Assembly (NCBI GenBank): GCA_913057675.1
Contig: CAJXOL010000011.1
Coordinates: forward strand, 1 to 34,595
Length of the DNA stretch: 34,595 nucleotides
Direction of reading: 5' to 3'
Source of the DNA: an uncultured Pseudomonadota bacterium
GTDB taxonomy: Bacteria > Pseudomonadota > Gammaproteobacteria > Burkholderiales > Eutrophovitaceae
The position numbers and the translations under genes are program-made. Shown here one piece after another: positions 16,301 to 25,421 of the stretch. The notes below the pieces were generated by a model. The model had not been told where the DNA came from. It searched no databases and saw nothing but the letters and a program-made list of their open reading frames with translations. Numbering within the stretch: the first letter of the stretch is position 1; every line of letters begins with the position of its first letter.

Positions 16301-17608
16301 GTGAATAAGGTGAGATTGGGTTTAATAGGTGTCGGCACTGTGGGTAGAGGTGTGTTTGATGTTTTGAATCGAAATCGTGAGGAAATTTGTAGGAGAACTG
16401 GGTACGAGATTGTCGTCAGCGCCGCCACTGCGCGTGACCTGAAAAAGGCAAGAGGATTTTTGGGGCCGACTATTAAACTCCATGAGGACCCGTTGGACGT
16501 TGTTCGTGATGAAAACGTGGATATTGTTATCGAGTTGGTGGGTGGTGTGACAACGGCGCGATCAGTTATTGAGGCATCAATCGCTTTGGCAAAGCCGGTA
16601 GTTACGGCTAACAAGGCACTAATTGCCGAACATGGTAATGAACTGTTTGCATTAGCCAAGATAAGTGGGTCTATTGTTGCCTTTGAGGCGGCGGTTGCAG
16701 GTGGTATTCCGATCATCAAATCGTTACGCGAAGGACTTACAGCCAATCGCATACAATCAGTTGCAGGGATCTTGAATGGCACAACCAATTTTATTCTCTC
16801 AGAAATGCGCGCGAGAGGATTGTCGTTTCAGGACGCTTTGAGCGATGCGCAACGATTGGGTTATGCGGAATCTGATCCAACCTTTGATATTGAGGGGATT
16901 GATGCGGGACAAAAATTAGCAATCATCGCGGCATTGTCGTTTGGTATCCCCATTCAAGCTGAACGGGTTTATTGTGAGGGTATTACACAGTTGACGGAAG
17001 GTGATATTCGAGCGGCTGAAGATTTTGGTTATCGGGTTAAACTTCTTGCTATAACCAAACGCCGTGCGAATGGATTCGAAATGCGGGTGCATCCAACATT
17101 GGTGCCGCACGATTGTGTGATCGCGAGTGTTGATGGCGCAATGAATGCAGTATTAGTGCGCGGGGATGCGGTTGGTGAGACTTTATATTACGGTGCCGGC
17201 GCAGGGGCCGAGCCTACAGCGTCGGCTGTGATTGCGGATTTAGTTGACGTAATTCGATTACAAGGTGTCGCTGCATGTGCGCAGGTACCATATTTTGCTT
17301 TTCAGACTGATCGTTTGAGTGACGTTCCAATTCTTGATATGGGTGAAGTTGAGTGCTCATGCTATCTTCGTGTCAGAGTTCGGGACGAATCCGGTGTGCT
17401 CGCAAACATTGCTGGTATTTTAGCTGAGCAGGGCGTGTCAATAGAGGTCATGCGTCAGCGCGAGTCAAACGGTAGTCATGCAGGCGTTGATATTGTCATT
17501 TTTACCCATAAGACAAATGAGCGTTCAATCAATCACGCATTGAAAAAAATCGACGCGCTCGACAGTGTGGTTGAGAAACCTGTGCGTCTCCGTATCGAGA
17601 CGTTTTAA
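16301..17608 (+). CDS. hom: Homoserine dehydrogenase
   Basis: 435 residues; the monofunctional enzyme with a C-terminal ACT domain. It reduces aspartate semialdehyde to homoserine with NAD(P)H on the way to threonine and methionine. Visible: the dinucleotide fold LGLIGVGTVGRGV (6-18), catalytic K105 in VTANKALIAEHG, the substrate segment AGILNGTTNFILSEM, and the ACT domain from about residue 347 (CSCYLRVRVRDESGVLANIA), which usually mediates threonine feedback inhibition. It starts with GTG, supported by GGAG 8 bases upstream (16289-16292) and the canonical N-terminus. It is 58 bases after alaC. Confidence 0.96.
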   Translation: MNKVRLGLIGVGTVGRGVFDVLNRNREEICRRTGYEIVVSAATARDLKKARGFLGPTIKLHEDPLDVVRDENVDIVIELVGGVTTARSVIEASIALAKPVVTANKALIAEHGNELFALAKISGSIVAFEAAVAGGIPIIKSLREGLTANRIQSVAGILNGTTNFILSEMRARGLSFQDALSDAQRLGYAESDPTFDIEGIDAGQKLAIIAALSFGIPIQAERVYCEGITQLTEGDIRAAEDFGYRVKLLAITKRRANGFEMRVHPTLVPHDCVIASVDGAMNAVLVRGDAVGETLYYGAGAGAEPTASAVIADLVDVIRLQGVAACAQVPYFAFQTDRLSDVPILDMGEVECSCYLRVRVRDESGVLANIAGILAEQGVSIEVMRQRESNGSHAGVDIVIFTHKTNERSINHALKKIDALDSVVEKPVRLRIETF

Positions 17609-17649
17609 TAGTTAAGTTCCTAACACAAAAATTCTAAAGAAAAAATTTT

Positions 17650-18771
17650 ATGACCAATACTTCTTATAACGGATTAATTCACAAATATCGGGATCGACTT
17701 CCTGTCAGTGATTCCACGAGGGTTATTTCCTTAAACGAAGGTAACACGCCACTAATTGAGCTAAAAAATCTGCCTGAACGTTTGGGTTGGGATCTTCAGG
17801 TGTTTTGTAAGTTTGAGGGATTAAATCCCACTGGGTCATTTAAAGATCGAGGCATGACTATGGCAGTAACGAAAGCCGTTGAGTCGGGTGCAAAGGCCAT
17901 CATATGTGCTTCAACCGGTAACACCTCAGCTTCAGCGGCAGCTTATGCCGCACGTGCAGGCATTAAAAGTTTCGTTTTAATTCCAGACGGAAAAATTTCT
18001 TTGGGAAAGTTGTCACAAGCCATGATGCATGGAGCAACCGTCATTCAAATTAGAGGTAACTTCGATGATGGCATGCGGCTTGTTCAGGAACTATCTTCGA
18101 GTATGCCTTTAAATTTAGTCAATTCCATTAATCCTTATCGTCTTCAGGGGCAAAAAACAATTGCTTTTGAGGTAATTGAGTCTTTAGGTGATGCCCCTGA
18201 TTATCACGTCTTGCCTGTCGGAAATGCCGGCAACATTTCGGCACATTGGATTGGCTACAGTGAAGCTGCGGGTCAGAATTGTGGCAGTTGTAACTTGTGT
18301 GATGGAGAGTGCACTCTTAGGGGATCTGTGCTCAGTACAAAACGACCTACGATTGTCGGCTACCAAGCGTCTGGAGCAGCCCCATTTCTGAGGAAACAGA
18401 TGGTGGATTCGCCTGAGACTATTGCGACGGCGATTCGTATTGGCCATCCCGTGTCTTGGGATTTGGCTTGGGCCGCGCAAAAAGAATCTTCAGGTTGGTT
18501 TGAAGAGTGTACAGACGAAGAAATATTACAGGCACAGAAACTATTGGCTGAGTCAGAGGGCATATTTTGTGAACCTGCTTCGGCAATTACAGTGGCAGGT
18601 TTGTCCAAAGATATCGAGCGTGGTCGTTACGAGAGAGGGTCAAAAATTGTATGCACGCTCACGGGTCACGGGTTGAAGGACCCTGATACGGCAATAGCAC
18701 AAAACGCTTCGCCAGTTGTGGTTGACGCTAATCGAGATGGAATAAGCGCCATCATAAGGGACTTGTTGTAG
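17650..18771 (+). CDS. thrC: Threonine synthase with a four-cysteine insert
   Basis: 373 residues; PLP-dependent conversion of O-phosphohomoserine to threonine. The PLP lysine is K65 in NPTGSFKDRG; the phosphate-binding loop is LPVGNAGNIS (188-197), and PETIATAIRIGHPVSW and EGIFCEPASAI are typical of the compact (about 350-residue) class. Unusual is an insertion of roughly 15 residues after the GYSEAAG helix: C211, C214, C217 and C221 in the pattern CX2CX2CX3C (bases 18280-18312), followed directly by the normal IVGYQASGAAPF. Such clusters hold zinc or an iron-sulfur centre. The gene is 41 bases downstream of hom and ends 4 bases before the stop of the opposing methyltransferase gene. Confidence 0.95.
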   Translation: MTNTSYNGLIHKYRDRLPVSDSTRVISLNEGNTPLIELKNLPERLGWDLQVFCKFEGLNPTGSFKDRGMTMAVTKAVESGAKAIICASTGNTSASAAAYAARAGIKSFVLIPDGKISLGKLSQAMMHGATVIQIRGNFDDGMRLVQELSSSMPLNLVNSINPYRLQGQKTIAFEVIESLGDAPDYHVLPVGNAGNISAHWIGYSEAAGQNCGSCNLCDGECTLRGSVLSTKRPTIVGYQASGAAPFLRKQMVDSPETIATAIRIGHPVSWDLAWAAQKESSGWFEECTDEEILQAQKLLAESEGIFCEPASAITVAGLSKDIERGRYERGSKIVCTLTGHGLKDPDTAIAQNASPVVVDANRDGISAIIRDLL

Positions 18772-18775
18772 AGCG

Positions 18776-19375
18776 CTACTTTATTGCTTGTAATTGCCAA
18801 ACGAAGTGTGAAATTGAGCGTTTGACATATTTTTTGTGCGCATTCTTGATCACAGTGACTAAGGAGCGCTCTGCAGTTTGAGCGTATTTTGGGTAAATTC
18901 TTTGCGCTTCGATCACTTTAAATTTTCCGATAAACCCATAGCGTTTTGCATCGGCGTTATCGCCGCAGAAGTATTGATGTGTGCCCTCGGTGATGATGTT
19001 CACGTGAGTCGGATCTTGGAACGCTTCCGGCGAAGGATACGCGGGCGTTAATGCGTAGAATAAACCATTAGGTTTCAGTACGCGGTGAATTTCATTCATA
19101 ACCAGAATAAATGGGTTCACAATAATTTTTCGTTCATGATCAACTGACTGCCTTGGTATGTGTTCAATAACGTCAAATGCAGACACAGAGGCGAAGAATG
19201 CGTCTGAGAAGGGTATAGGCTCGCATACAAGATTGCATGTTTTAAAATTATCGTCAGCTTCTCTATCTCCTAATGATAGGTCAACGCCATATAATTCGGG
19301 TGCACTATATGGGTTCCGTGCATGGTCCCCGCATCCTAAATCTAAATGTTTGTTTGAGTTATCAATAGAGGGCAT
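18776..19375 (-). CDS. SAM-dependent methyltransferase domain protein
   Basis: 199 residues. SAM motif I HLDLGCGDH lies close to the N-terminus (about 10-18), followed by YGVDLS and VSAFDVIEHIPRQ, then EIHRVLKPNGLFYALTP, all standard for Methyltransf_11. The substrate is unknown; DPTHV and the aromatic C-terminal half resemble enzymes near envelope or sugar genes, but that is weak. I chose the ATG at 19375 over an upstream TTG that overlaps nadC: AAAGGA sits right at the nadC stop, 11 bases before this ATG. It is therefore translated just after nadC, 16 bases apart, and is convergent with thrC. Confidence 0.85.
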   Translation of the reverse strand: MPSIDNSNKHLDLGCGDHARNPYSAPELYGVDLSLGDREADDNFKTCNLVCEPIPFSDAFFASVSAFDVIEHIPRQSVDHERKIIVNPFILVMNEIHRVLKPNGLFYALTPAYPSPEAFQDPTHVNIITEGTHQYFCGDNADAKRYGFIGKFKVIEAQRIYPKYAQTAERSLVTVIKNAHKKYVKRSISHFVWQLQAIK

Positions 19376-19391
19376 GGGGACTTTTATTCCT

Positions 19392-20231
19392 TTAGAAGAC
19401 AAGGCGCATGGAAAGATCGATGGATTCAATATCTTTTGTTAAAGTTCCAATAGATATTCGATCAACACCTGTCTCCGCGATGGCTACAATAGAACCCAGA
19501 GTGATACCGCCAGACGCTTCTAATAATGCTCGTTTATTAGTTAGCGCAACTGCCTCTTTCATTTCGGAGACTGTAAAATTATCAAGCAATATTGAGTTCG
19601 CGTTACTATCTAGAGCCTCTTTTAATTGCTGGAGCGACTCTACCTCTACTTGAATTGGAACGCTCTTGTCGATATGTCGTGTGGCGGCAAGTGCAGCCGT
19701 AATACCGTTGGAGGCGGCAATGTGATTCTCTTTTATAAGGACTCCGTCATATAAACCAATGCGGTGGTTTTTCCCGCCACCGGTAAGAACAGCGTACTTA
19801 AGAGCCCTTCTTAGTCCTGGAAGTGTTTTGCGAGTGTCTAAAATGGTGGCCTTAGTATGGGAGACGGCGTCGACGTAAACTCTTGTTTTTGTGGCCACGG
19901 CAGACAGTGTTTGTAAGAAATTCAACGCGATTCTCTCGCCAGTTAAAAGCGCTTGAGCCGGTCCTTTTAGTCTGCAAAGGGTCTCTCCCGCTGCCACACG
20001 ATCGCCATCTTGATATTGCCAATCTAGAACGATTGATGGGTCGATTTTTTGAAACGTTGTTTTCACCCATTCACTCCCAGCAAGTACGCAATTAACTCTG
20101 GATAAAATAGTGCCTTCACCACGTGTTTTTTGTGGAATTAAAGATGCAGTGAGGTCACCGCTACCTACATCCTCTCTAATGGCCAAATCAACGTCGTTAG
20201 TTATAACTGATGTTAAATCGAAATTACTCAT
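19392..20231 (-). CDS. nadC: Nicotinate-nucleotide pyrophosphorylase (carboxylating)
   Basis: 279 residues, normal for NadC, which makes nicotinate mononucleotide from quinolinate and PRPP in de novo NAD synthesis. Visible: REDVGSGDLTASLIP (19-33), the helix ALNFLQTLSAVAT, the phosphate-binding DTRKTLPGLRRALKYAV (132-148), GGGKNHRIGLYDGVLIKENHI (151-171, active-site Lys/His), VEVE (195-198) and the C-terminal EASGGI. It follows the haem-protein gene on the same strand after 33 bases. Confidence 0.97.
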   Translation of the reverse strand: MSNFDLTSVITNDVDLAIREDVGSGDLTASLIPQKTRGEGTILSRVNCVLAGSEWVKTTFQKIDPSIVLDWQYQDGDRVAAGETLCRLKGPAQALLTGERIALNFLQTLSAVATKTRVYVDAVSHTKATILDTRKTLPGLRRALKYAVLTGGGKNHRIGLYDGVLIKENHIAASNGITAALAATRHIDKSVPIQVEVESLQQLKEALDSNANSILLDNFTVSEMKEAVALTNKRALLEASGGITLGSIVAIAETGVDRISIGTLTKDIESIDLSMRLVF

Positions 20232-20264
20232 AGCAGTACAATTACGGTTGAAGGTTGTAAGTGC

Positions 20265-20855
20265 TCATTGGCTTCGAGTTTGAATGGATATGGCGCCTCT
20301 GATTTCTCCGGCTTTATATCCTTTAGCCTTGTCGAAAGGGTATAACCGATTGAGCGTTTTGGCTACCTCTTTGGGAATGTCATTTTCGCTTCCGTGACAA
20401 GTTAAACAAATTGGTGCGGTAGGTAGTGCTTTCATGTAGCGAACAATGTTTGTTTCTGATCGAGAGTCGACAAATATAACCTCTAAATTTCTACCTGCCT
20501 CACCCGAGAGAACTCTTGCGGAGAATTGTCGCAGTTGTTGCTGTTCCCACAGGTCAGCAGTGCCAATCAGCGGGTTTCGCACCTTAAGACTAACCCGAGA
20601 AATTTTCCATCCGGTCTCTTTTGAGAGTTGATTGGCCAGATTGGGTGCGACAGTCTCACAAACCTGGATGGCAGCCTCCGGCCCATTGGTGGACATTGCA
20701 GTCTGAAGTGTTTTACCTAATGATTTCATGAACTTTAAGGCTGCGGATTGCATGTTGCCAATCAGAACTTCATTTGATATCGGCTCTTTGGTGTGAGATA
20801 TCCCGCTGTTAAACAGTAATATTAGGACAGTCATTAAGCATAATTTTTGTTTCAT
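20265..20855 (-). CDS. Periplasmic c-type haem protein, DUF3365 (Tll0287-like)
   Basis: 196 residues with an N-terminal signal peptide (hydrophobic 5-18, likely cleaved near residue 20-22). One haem c site, CLTCH, spans residues 150-154. KVRNPLIGTADLWEQQQLRQF and the preceding AIQVCETVAPNLANQLSKETGW are the hallmarks of DUF3365, a PAS-like periplasmic fold that carries one haem. Relatives occur alone or as sensor domains of kinases; here it is free-standing, so a small electron carrier or redox sensor is possible. It lies between nadC and the divergent clpB. Confidence 0.88.
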   Translation of the reverse strand: MKQKLCLMTVLILLFNSGISHTKEPISNEVLIGNMQSAALKFMKSLGKTLQTAMSTNGPEAAIQVCETVAPNLANQLSKETGWKISRVSLKVRNPLIGTADLWEQQQLRQFSARVLSGEAGRNLEVIFVDSRSETNIVRYMKALPTAPICLTCHGSENDIPKEVAKTLNRLYPFDKAKGYKAGEIRGAISIQTRSQ

Positions 20856-20890
20856 GAGAAACCTCGACGGTTATTCTTACGCAGTGTGCA

Positions 20891-20918
20891 CTTGAAATTA
20901 GTAAGTTATGCCCAATTT
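20891..20918 (+). promoter_or_regulatory. Sigma-32-like heat-shock promoter of clpB
   Basis: CTTGAA (20891-20896), a 14-base spacer, then CCCAATTT (20911-20918) closely match the RpoH pattern (CTTGAA, 13-17 bases, CCCCATNT). It sits 35 bases before the clpB ATG, exactly where a heat-shock promoter is expected for a disaggregase gene. Confidence 0.75.
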
Positions 20919-20952
20919 TATTACTAACTAGACATGGATATGAGGAATTGTT

Positions 20953-23526
20953 ATGAGACTCGATAAATTCACAACTCGTTTTCAACAGTCGTTAGCATCT
21001 GCTGAGACACTTGCTTCGGCTAATCGAAATTCTACCATTGAGCCCGACCATCTTTTGCTTGCTTTGCTCGAGTCGGACGAGAAATTGATACTTTCTATTT
21101 TAAGTCGTGCTGGCGTTTCGGTCGACAAGCTTAAAGTAGAATTGCAAACAGCGATCTCTAATTTGCCTCGAGTGGATGATGTCAGAGACCTCTCATTATC
21201 CCGTGCTCTTAATCGTTTATTGATCGATACTGAAAAGCTGTCTCAAGATCGAAATGATCAGTATGTTTCTACGGAGTTATTTTTACTAGCTGCGATTTCG
21301 GATAGAAATGGAATCGGGAGAATTCTTCTCAAGCATGGCGGATCTGAATCTATTTTAAAGACTGTGATTGAAGATGTTAGAGGAGGAGATCCAAACACAA
21401 GTGCCGATGCTGAAAGTCATCGTCAAGCGTTAGAGCGTTATACCGTTGATGTCACTGAGAGGGCAAGGCAGGGTAAGTTAGATCCGGTTATTGGGCGTGA
21501 CGATGAGATCCGGCGAACGATTCATATTTTACAAAGAAGAACAAAAAATAACCCAGTACTAATTGGCGAGCCTGGCGTGGGTAAAACTGCGATTGTTGAG
21601 GGACTAGCTCAGAGAATTATCAACGATGAAGTTCCTGAGAGTCTAAAGGGTAAACGTGTTTTATCTCTTGATATCGCAGCTCTGCTGGCCGGAGCGAAGT
21701 ACCGAGGAGACTTTGAGGAACGGCTTAAGTCAGTGCTCAAGGCGTTAGCGAGAGATAACGGCATGACAATAATTTTTGTCGATGAGTTGCATACCATGGT
21801 TGGTGCGGGCAAGTCAGAAGGAGCTCTTGACGCCGGAAATATGCTTAAACCAGCTCTAGCGCGTGGGGAGCTTCATTGTGTAGGTGCGACGACGCTCGAT
21901 GAATACCGTAAATATGTCGAGAAGGATTCCGCGCTGGAGCGAAGGTTCCAAAAAGTGGTAGTTAATGAGCCGACTGTTGAAAACACAATAGCGATTCTTA
22001 GGGGTTTGCAAGAACGATATGAACTTCACCACGGAGTCGATATTACCGATCCAGCAATCGTTGCCGCAGCCCAGTTATCGAATCGTTATATCACGGATCG
22101 GTTTTTGCCTGATAAGGCTATTGACTTGATTGACGAGGCGGCGGCTCGAATAAAAATGGAGCTTGATTCTAAGCCTGAGGCGTTGGATAAAATTGACCGC
22201 CGCTTGATTCAGCTCAAAATTGAGCGAGAAGCTGTGAAAAAAGAAGCAGATGAGGCGTCCAAAAAAAGATTGCAGGGTATTGAGAATGAGATTGCAGGGC
22301 TCAGTAAAGAATATGCAGATATGGATGAAATATGGAAATCTGAGAAATCTGTGGTGCAAGGTGCTCAGCAGGTTAAAGAAGATATTGATCAAATTAAACT
22401 TCAAATTGATGTGGCAAAACGTCAAGGTGATTGGTCTTCTGTGTCCGAATTGCAGTACGGTAAGTTGCCTGCCTTAGAGGCCAAATTGTTACAAGATTCT
22501 GAGCTACGCGAAGGTGAATCGGCATTCCGTTTATTAAAGACTGAAGTAGGCGCTGATGAGATTGCCGATGTGGTGTCTAGAGCGACGGGTATTCCCGTAT
22601 CTAGAATGATGCAAGGTGAGAGGCAAAAATTATTGTGTATGGAGTCACAATTGCATCAACGTGTTGTCGGACAAAATGAAGCCATCAGACTTGTGTCTGA
22701 CGCAGTTCGTCGCTCCAGGGCTGGTTTGAGTGATCCTAATCGACCATACGGCTCTTTTTTGTTCTTGGGGCCCACGGGTGTAGGCAAGACTGAGTTGTGT
22801 AAAGCGCTTGCTCAGTTTCTCTTTGACTCAGAAGAACAACTCATTCGTATAGATATGTCTGAGTACATGGAAAAGCATTCCGTATCTCGATTGATAGGTG
22901 CGCCCCCGGGTTATGTTGGCTACGACGAGGGTGGTTACTTAACCGAGGCTGTTCGTCGCAAACCTTATGCCGTAATTTTACTCGATGAAGTTGAAAAAGC
23001 GCACCCAGATGTCTTTAATGTTTTGTTGCAAGCGCTTGATGACGGTCGCATGACGGATGGCCAAGGGCGAACGGTTGATTTTAAGAATACAGTCATAGTT
23101 ATGACCTCTAATCTAGGTTCTGATGTGATTCAAGCGATGGGTTATTCCGATTATGACGCGCTTAAAACAGCTGTGATGGGCAAGGTGAAGGATTCATTCA
23201 AGCCTGAATTCATCAATCGAATTGATGAAACCGTAGTATTTCATGGGTTGGCTCGTGAAGATGTGAGTGCGATACTGGAAATTCAATTGACTCGACTAGC
23301 TGAACGGCTAGCGAAGCTTGATATTGGCTTGAGCTTCAATGATTCGGTACTTAATAGACTCGGTGAGATTGGCTTTGACCCGGCATACGGCGCTAGACCG
23401 CTGAAGCGTGCGATCCAATCTGATATTGAGAATCCGCTCTCGAAGTTAATTTTGGAGGGGGAGTTTGGGCCTGGTGACATGGTGGTTATTGATACGCATG
23501 AGGGTGACCTTCGGTTTGGTAAGTAA
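20953..23526 (+). CDS. clpB: ATP-dependent chaperone ClpB
   Basis: 857 residues, as in E. coli. This hexameric AAA+ disaggregase works with DnaK to pull proteins out of aggregates. The N domain (1-145) is followed by AAA-1 with Walker A GEPGVGKT (205-212), the coiled-coil middle domain (about 410-525) that contacts DnaK, and AAA-2 with Walker A GPTGVGKT (606-613) and the pore loop [13 protein letters not shown]. The middle domain distinguishes ClpB from ClpA and ClpC. AGGA lies 6 bases before the ATG, and a sigma-32-like promoter is just upstream. It is a single-gene unit; 97 bases separate it from scpA. Confidence 0.98.
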   Translation: MRLDKFTTRFQQSLASAETLASANRNSTIEPDHLLLALLESDEKLILSILSRAGVSVDKLKVELQTAISNLPRVDDVRDLSLSRALNRLLIDTEKLSQDRNDQYVSTELFLLAAISDRNGIGRILLKHGGSESILKTVIEDVRGGDPNTSADAESHRQALERYTVDVTERARQGKLDPVIGRDDEIRRTIHILQRRTKNNPVLIGEPGVGKTAIVEGLAQRIINDEVPESLKGKRVLSLDIAALLAGAKYRGDFEERLKSVLKALARDNGMTIIFVDELHTMVGAGKSEGALDAGNMLKPALARGELHCVGATTLDEYRKYVEKDSALERRFQKVVVNEPTVENTIAILRGLQERYELHHGVDITDPAIVAAAQLSNRYITDRFLPDKAIDLIDEAAARIKMELDSKPEALDKIDRRLIQLKIEREAVKKEADEASKKRLQGIENEIAGLSKEYADMDEIWKSEKSVVQGAQQVKEDIDQIKLQIDVAKRQGDWSSVSELQYGKLPALEAKLLQDSELREGESAFRLLKTEVGADEIADVVSRATGIPVSRMMQGERQKLLCMESQLHQRVVGQNEAIRLVSDAVRRSRAGLSDPNRPYGSFLFLGPTGVGKTELCKALAQFLFDSEEQLIRIDMSEYMEKHSVSRLIGAPPGYVGYDEGGYLTEAVRRKPYAVILLDEVEKAHPDVFNVLLQALDDGRMTDGQGRTVDFKNTVIVMTSNLGSDVIQAMGYSDYDALKTAVMGKVKDSFKPEFINRIDETVVFHGLAREDVSAILEIQLTRLAERLAKLDIGLSFNDSVLNRLGEIGFDPAYGARPLKRAIQSDIENPLSKLILEGEFGPGDMVVIDTHEGDLRFGK

Positions 23527-23623
23527 GTTTGTTATGGGTGTTTAATTTAGTACTGGAAAATTTACCGCATATAGGGTAATTTACGCTTTAATACACAATA
23601 TATAGTGTTTCTTTAGGTAATTT

Positions 23624-24436
23624 ATGGACCCTACCGACTTATTAACAGCACCTGTAGAAGAGGCGCGCATTGGCGTTTTTCGTGGAGAGCCGATCATTGA
23701 TTTGCCTGCCAACTTGTACATCCCACCCGAAGCGCTTCAGATTATGCTGGAGTCGTTCGAGGGCCCTCTTGATCTATTATTATTTTTGATCAGGAAGCAA
23801 AATCTTGATGTGCTTGACATCCCAATGGCAGATTTGACCAGACAATACATGGTCTATGTCGAGTCGATGAAAGTGCATAATCTGGAGTTGGCCGCTGAAT
23901 ATCTGCTAATGGCCGCGGTGTTAACGGAAATTAAGTCTCGGATGTTATTGCCTCGCTTATCTACTGGAGTTGAGGACGAAGACTTGGATCCGAGGGCAGA
24001 GCTTGTTCGGCGATTGATTGAGTACGAGCGGATGAAAAAGGCGTCGATTCTCTTAGATGAGCATCCGGTTATTGATCGCGATTTTTATCAAGCCTCTGCA
24101 TGTTTTGAAAAGTCCAACTATGTTTCCCCGCCGTCGATAAATCCTGAGGACCTTCGGATGGCCTGGGTGGGAATCATCAATCGAGTTAATAATAATAGAC
24201 ACCATACGATCAGTAGAGAAGAGCTTTCTGTTCGGGCGCATATGAGCCAAATTCTGCGTCGTCTAAAAAATCAGCAATTTTTCCGGTTTGATGAGCTATT
24301 TGAAGTTGATAAAGGTGTTCAGTACGTTGTCGTTGCGTTCTTGGCGATACTCGAATTGGCCAAGGACACTTCGATTGAGCTGTCCCAGCATGGAGTGTTC
24401 TCCACGATTTATGTGAGGTTATCAAATGGAGCTTAA
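23624..24436 (+). CDS. scpA: Segregation and condensation protein A
   Basis: 270 residues. ScpA is the kleisin that, with ScpB, bridges SMC dimers for chromosome compaction. The diagnostic start of the kleisin domain, FEGPLDLLLFLIRKQNLDVLDIPMADLT, begins near residue 44. It continues through LAAEYLLMAAVLTEIKSRMLLP, and the C-terminal winged helix holds FFRFDELF. A 40-residue leader precedes the domain. AGGT lies just before the ATG. The last 11 bases overlap the start of scpB, so the two are translationally coupled. Confidence 0.95.
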   Translation: MDPTDLLTAPVEEARIGVFRGEPIIDLPANLYIPPEALQIMLESFEGPLDLLLFLIRKQNLDVLDIPMADLTRQYMVYVESMKVHNLELAAEYLLMAAVLTEIKSRMLLPRLSTGVEDEDLDPRAELVRRLIEYERMKKASILLDEHPVIDRDFYQASACFEKSNYVSPPSINPEDLRMAWVGIINRVNNNRHHTISREELSVRAHMSQILRRLKNQQFFRFDELFEVDKGVQYVVVAFLAILELAKDTSIELSQHGVFSTIYVRLSNGA

Positions 24437-25076
24437 TGAACTCGATATTGCAGATATCAAGGGGGCGGTAGAGGCCGCACTTCTAGCATCCTCTGAACCA
24501 CTTTCCATCTATGATATCAAGCGCATGTTTAATGATGAAGTTACTGCAGTGATGGTAAGAGCTGCTCTATCCGAGCTTGCCGAGGAGTGGTTAACTCGTA
24601 GTGGGGAGCTGATAGAAGTGGCTAGCGGTTGGAGGATTCAAGTTCGAGTGGAATTTCAGCAAAAGCTGGACAAGCTGGAACCGCAAAGGCCGCCTAAATA
24701 TTCTAGGGCAGTGTTGGAAACTTTGGCCATCATCTCCTACAGACAGCCTGTCACCAGGGGGGATATTGAAGATGTTCGTGGAGTTGCCGTTTCTCCAAAT
24801 ATTCTTAAGACATTAGAAGCTCGAGGGTGGATTGACCAGATCGGGGTGAGAGAAACACCGGGTAGACCGGCCTTATTTGGGACAACTGATACATTTTTGG
24901 ATGACCTCGGGCTAAAAGCATTAAGTGAATTGCCGCCGTTAGATGATTTGGGTGAGTTGGTCGAGGTGGTTCCAAACCATGGTGAGCAAATGACGCTTGA
25001 TGTCGAGCATGATGGTGATGCCTCGCCGGACCCTTTGTTTGTTCATGGATCTGTCGCGCCGCACTCATTGAATTGA
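24426..25076 (+). CDS. scpB: Segregation and condensation protein B
   Basis: 216 residues with two winged-helix domains: the first from about residue 10 (IKGAVEAALLASSEPLSIYDIKRMF), the second from about 90 (RAVLETLAIISYRQPVTRGDIEDVRGV), ending with GRPALFGTTDTFLDDLGL. It pairs with ScpA and SMC. The C-terminal 50 residues are acidic and poorly conserved. The ATG overlaps the end of scpA. No smc gene is in the window; the neighbour on the right is tRNA-fMet. Confidence 0.95.
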   Translation: MELNELDIADIKGAVEAALLASSEPLSIYDIKRMFNDEVTAVMVRAALSELAEEWLTRSGELIEVASGWRIQVRVEFQQKLDKLEPQRPPKYSRAVLETLAIISYRQPVTRGDIEDVRGVAVSPNILKTLEARGWIDQIGVRETPGRPALFGTTDTFLDDLGLKALSELPPLDDLGELVEVVPNHGEQMTLDVEHDGDASPDPLFVHGSVAPHSLN

Positions 25077-25153
25077 TATGCATGTTGAATGGGTTGATTT
25101 CTCCGAGGAATAAATTTTATTATCTCGATATGCAGTTTATTTGTGTAGTTGGC

Positions 25154-25183
25154 TTGTACCACTTCGATAAACTCTGTTATGCT
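25154..25183 (+). promoter_or_regulatory. Candidate promoter of tRNA-fMet
   Basis: TTGTAC (25154-25159), an 18-base spacer and TATGCT (25178-25183) are followed by a GC-containing discriminator (TCGGCTCC). The predicted start is about 12-15 bases upstream of the mature tRNA. Confidence 0.45.
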
Positions 25184-25203
25184 TCGGCTCCTGTTTTGCC
25201 GGT

Positions 25204-25280
<77 letters not shown>

Positions 25281-25295
25281 ATTAATATGCTTAAT

Positions 25296-25325
25296 AAGCC
25301 TCAACAATTTGTTGGGGCTTTTTTG
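25296..25325 (+). terminator. Terminator after tRNA-fMet
   Basis: AAGCCTCAAC (25296-25305) pairs with GTTGGGGCTT (25311-25320), ten pairs including one G-U, loop AATTT, followed by six T (25319-25324). Confidence 0.9.
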
Positions 25326-25347
25326 TGGTTCTGTAAGTGCTAACTTC

Positions 25348-25356
25348 TGGTATAAT
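25348..25356 (+). promoter_or_regulatory. Extended -10 promoter of the rimP-nusA-infB operon
   Basis: TGG-TATAAT gives a perfect -10 (25351-25356) with the TGN extension. The -35 region is weak (nothing near TTGACA at 17 bases). Initiation near 25363 would place the next hairpin very early in the transcript. Confidence 0.6.
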
Positions 25357-25383
25357 TTGTATATCAGTAGTATTTGAATACAG

Positions 25384-25405
25384 ATGGGCCTTAGGCCCAT
25401 TTTTT
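25384..25405 (+). terminator. Attenuator-like terminator in the rimP leader
   Basis: ATGGGCC (25384-25390) pairs perfectly with GGCCCAT (25394-25400), loop TTA, followed by a T-run (25400-25405). It lies between the operon promoter and the rimP start, 17 bases before the ATG. It looks like an intrinsic terminator that must be read through, consistent with the leader attenuation known upstream of nusA in E. coli. Confidence 0.8.
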
Positions 25406-25421
25406 ATTTGTAAATGAGCCA

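Noticed and set aside
19376-19429. TTG 19429 as the start of the methyltransferase after nadC
   Set aside because: It would overlap nadC by 38 bases without a ribosome site; ATG 19375 has AAAGGA upstream.
23560-23590. Weak TTACC/GGTAA hairpin between clpB and scpA as a terminator
   Set aside because: Only five pairs, AT-rich, and no clean T-run.
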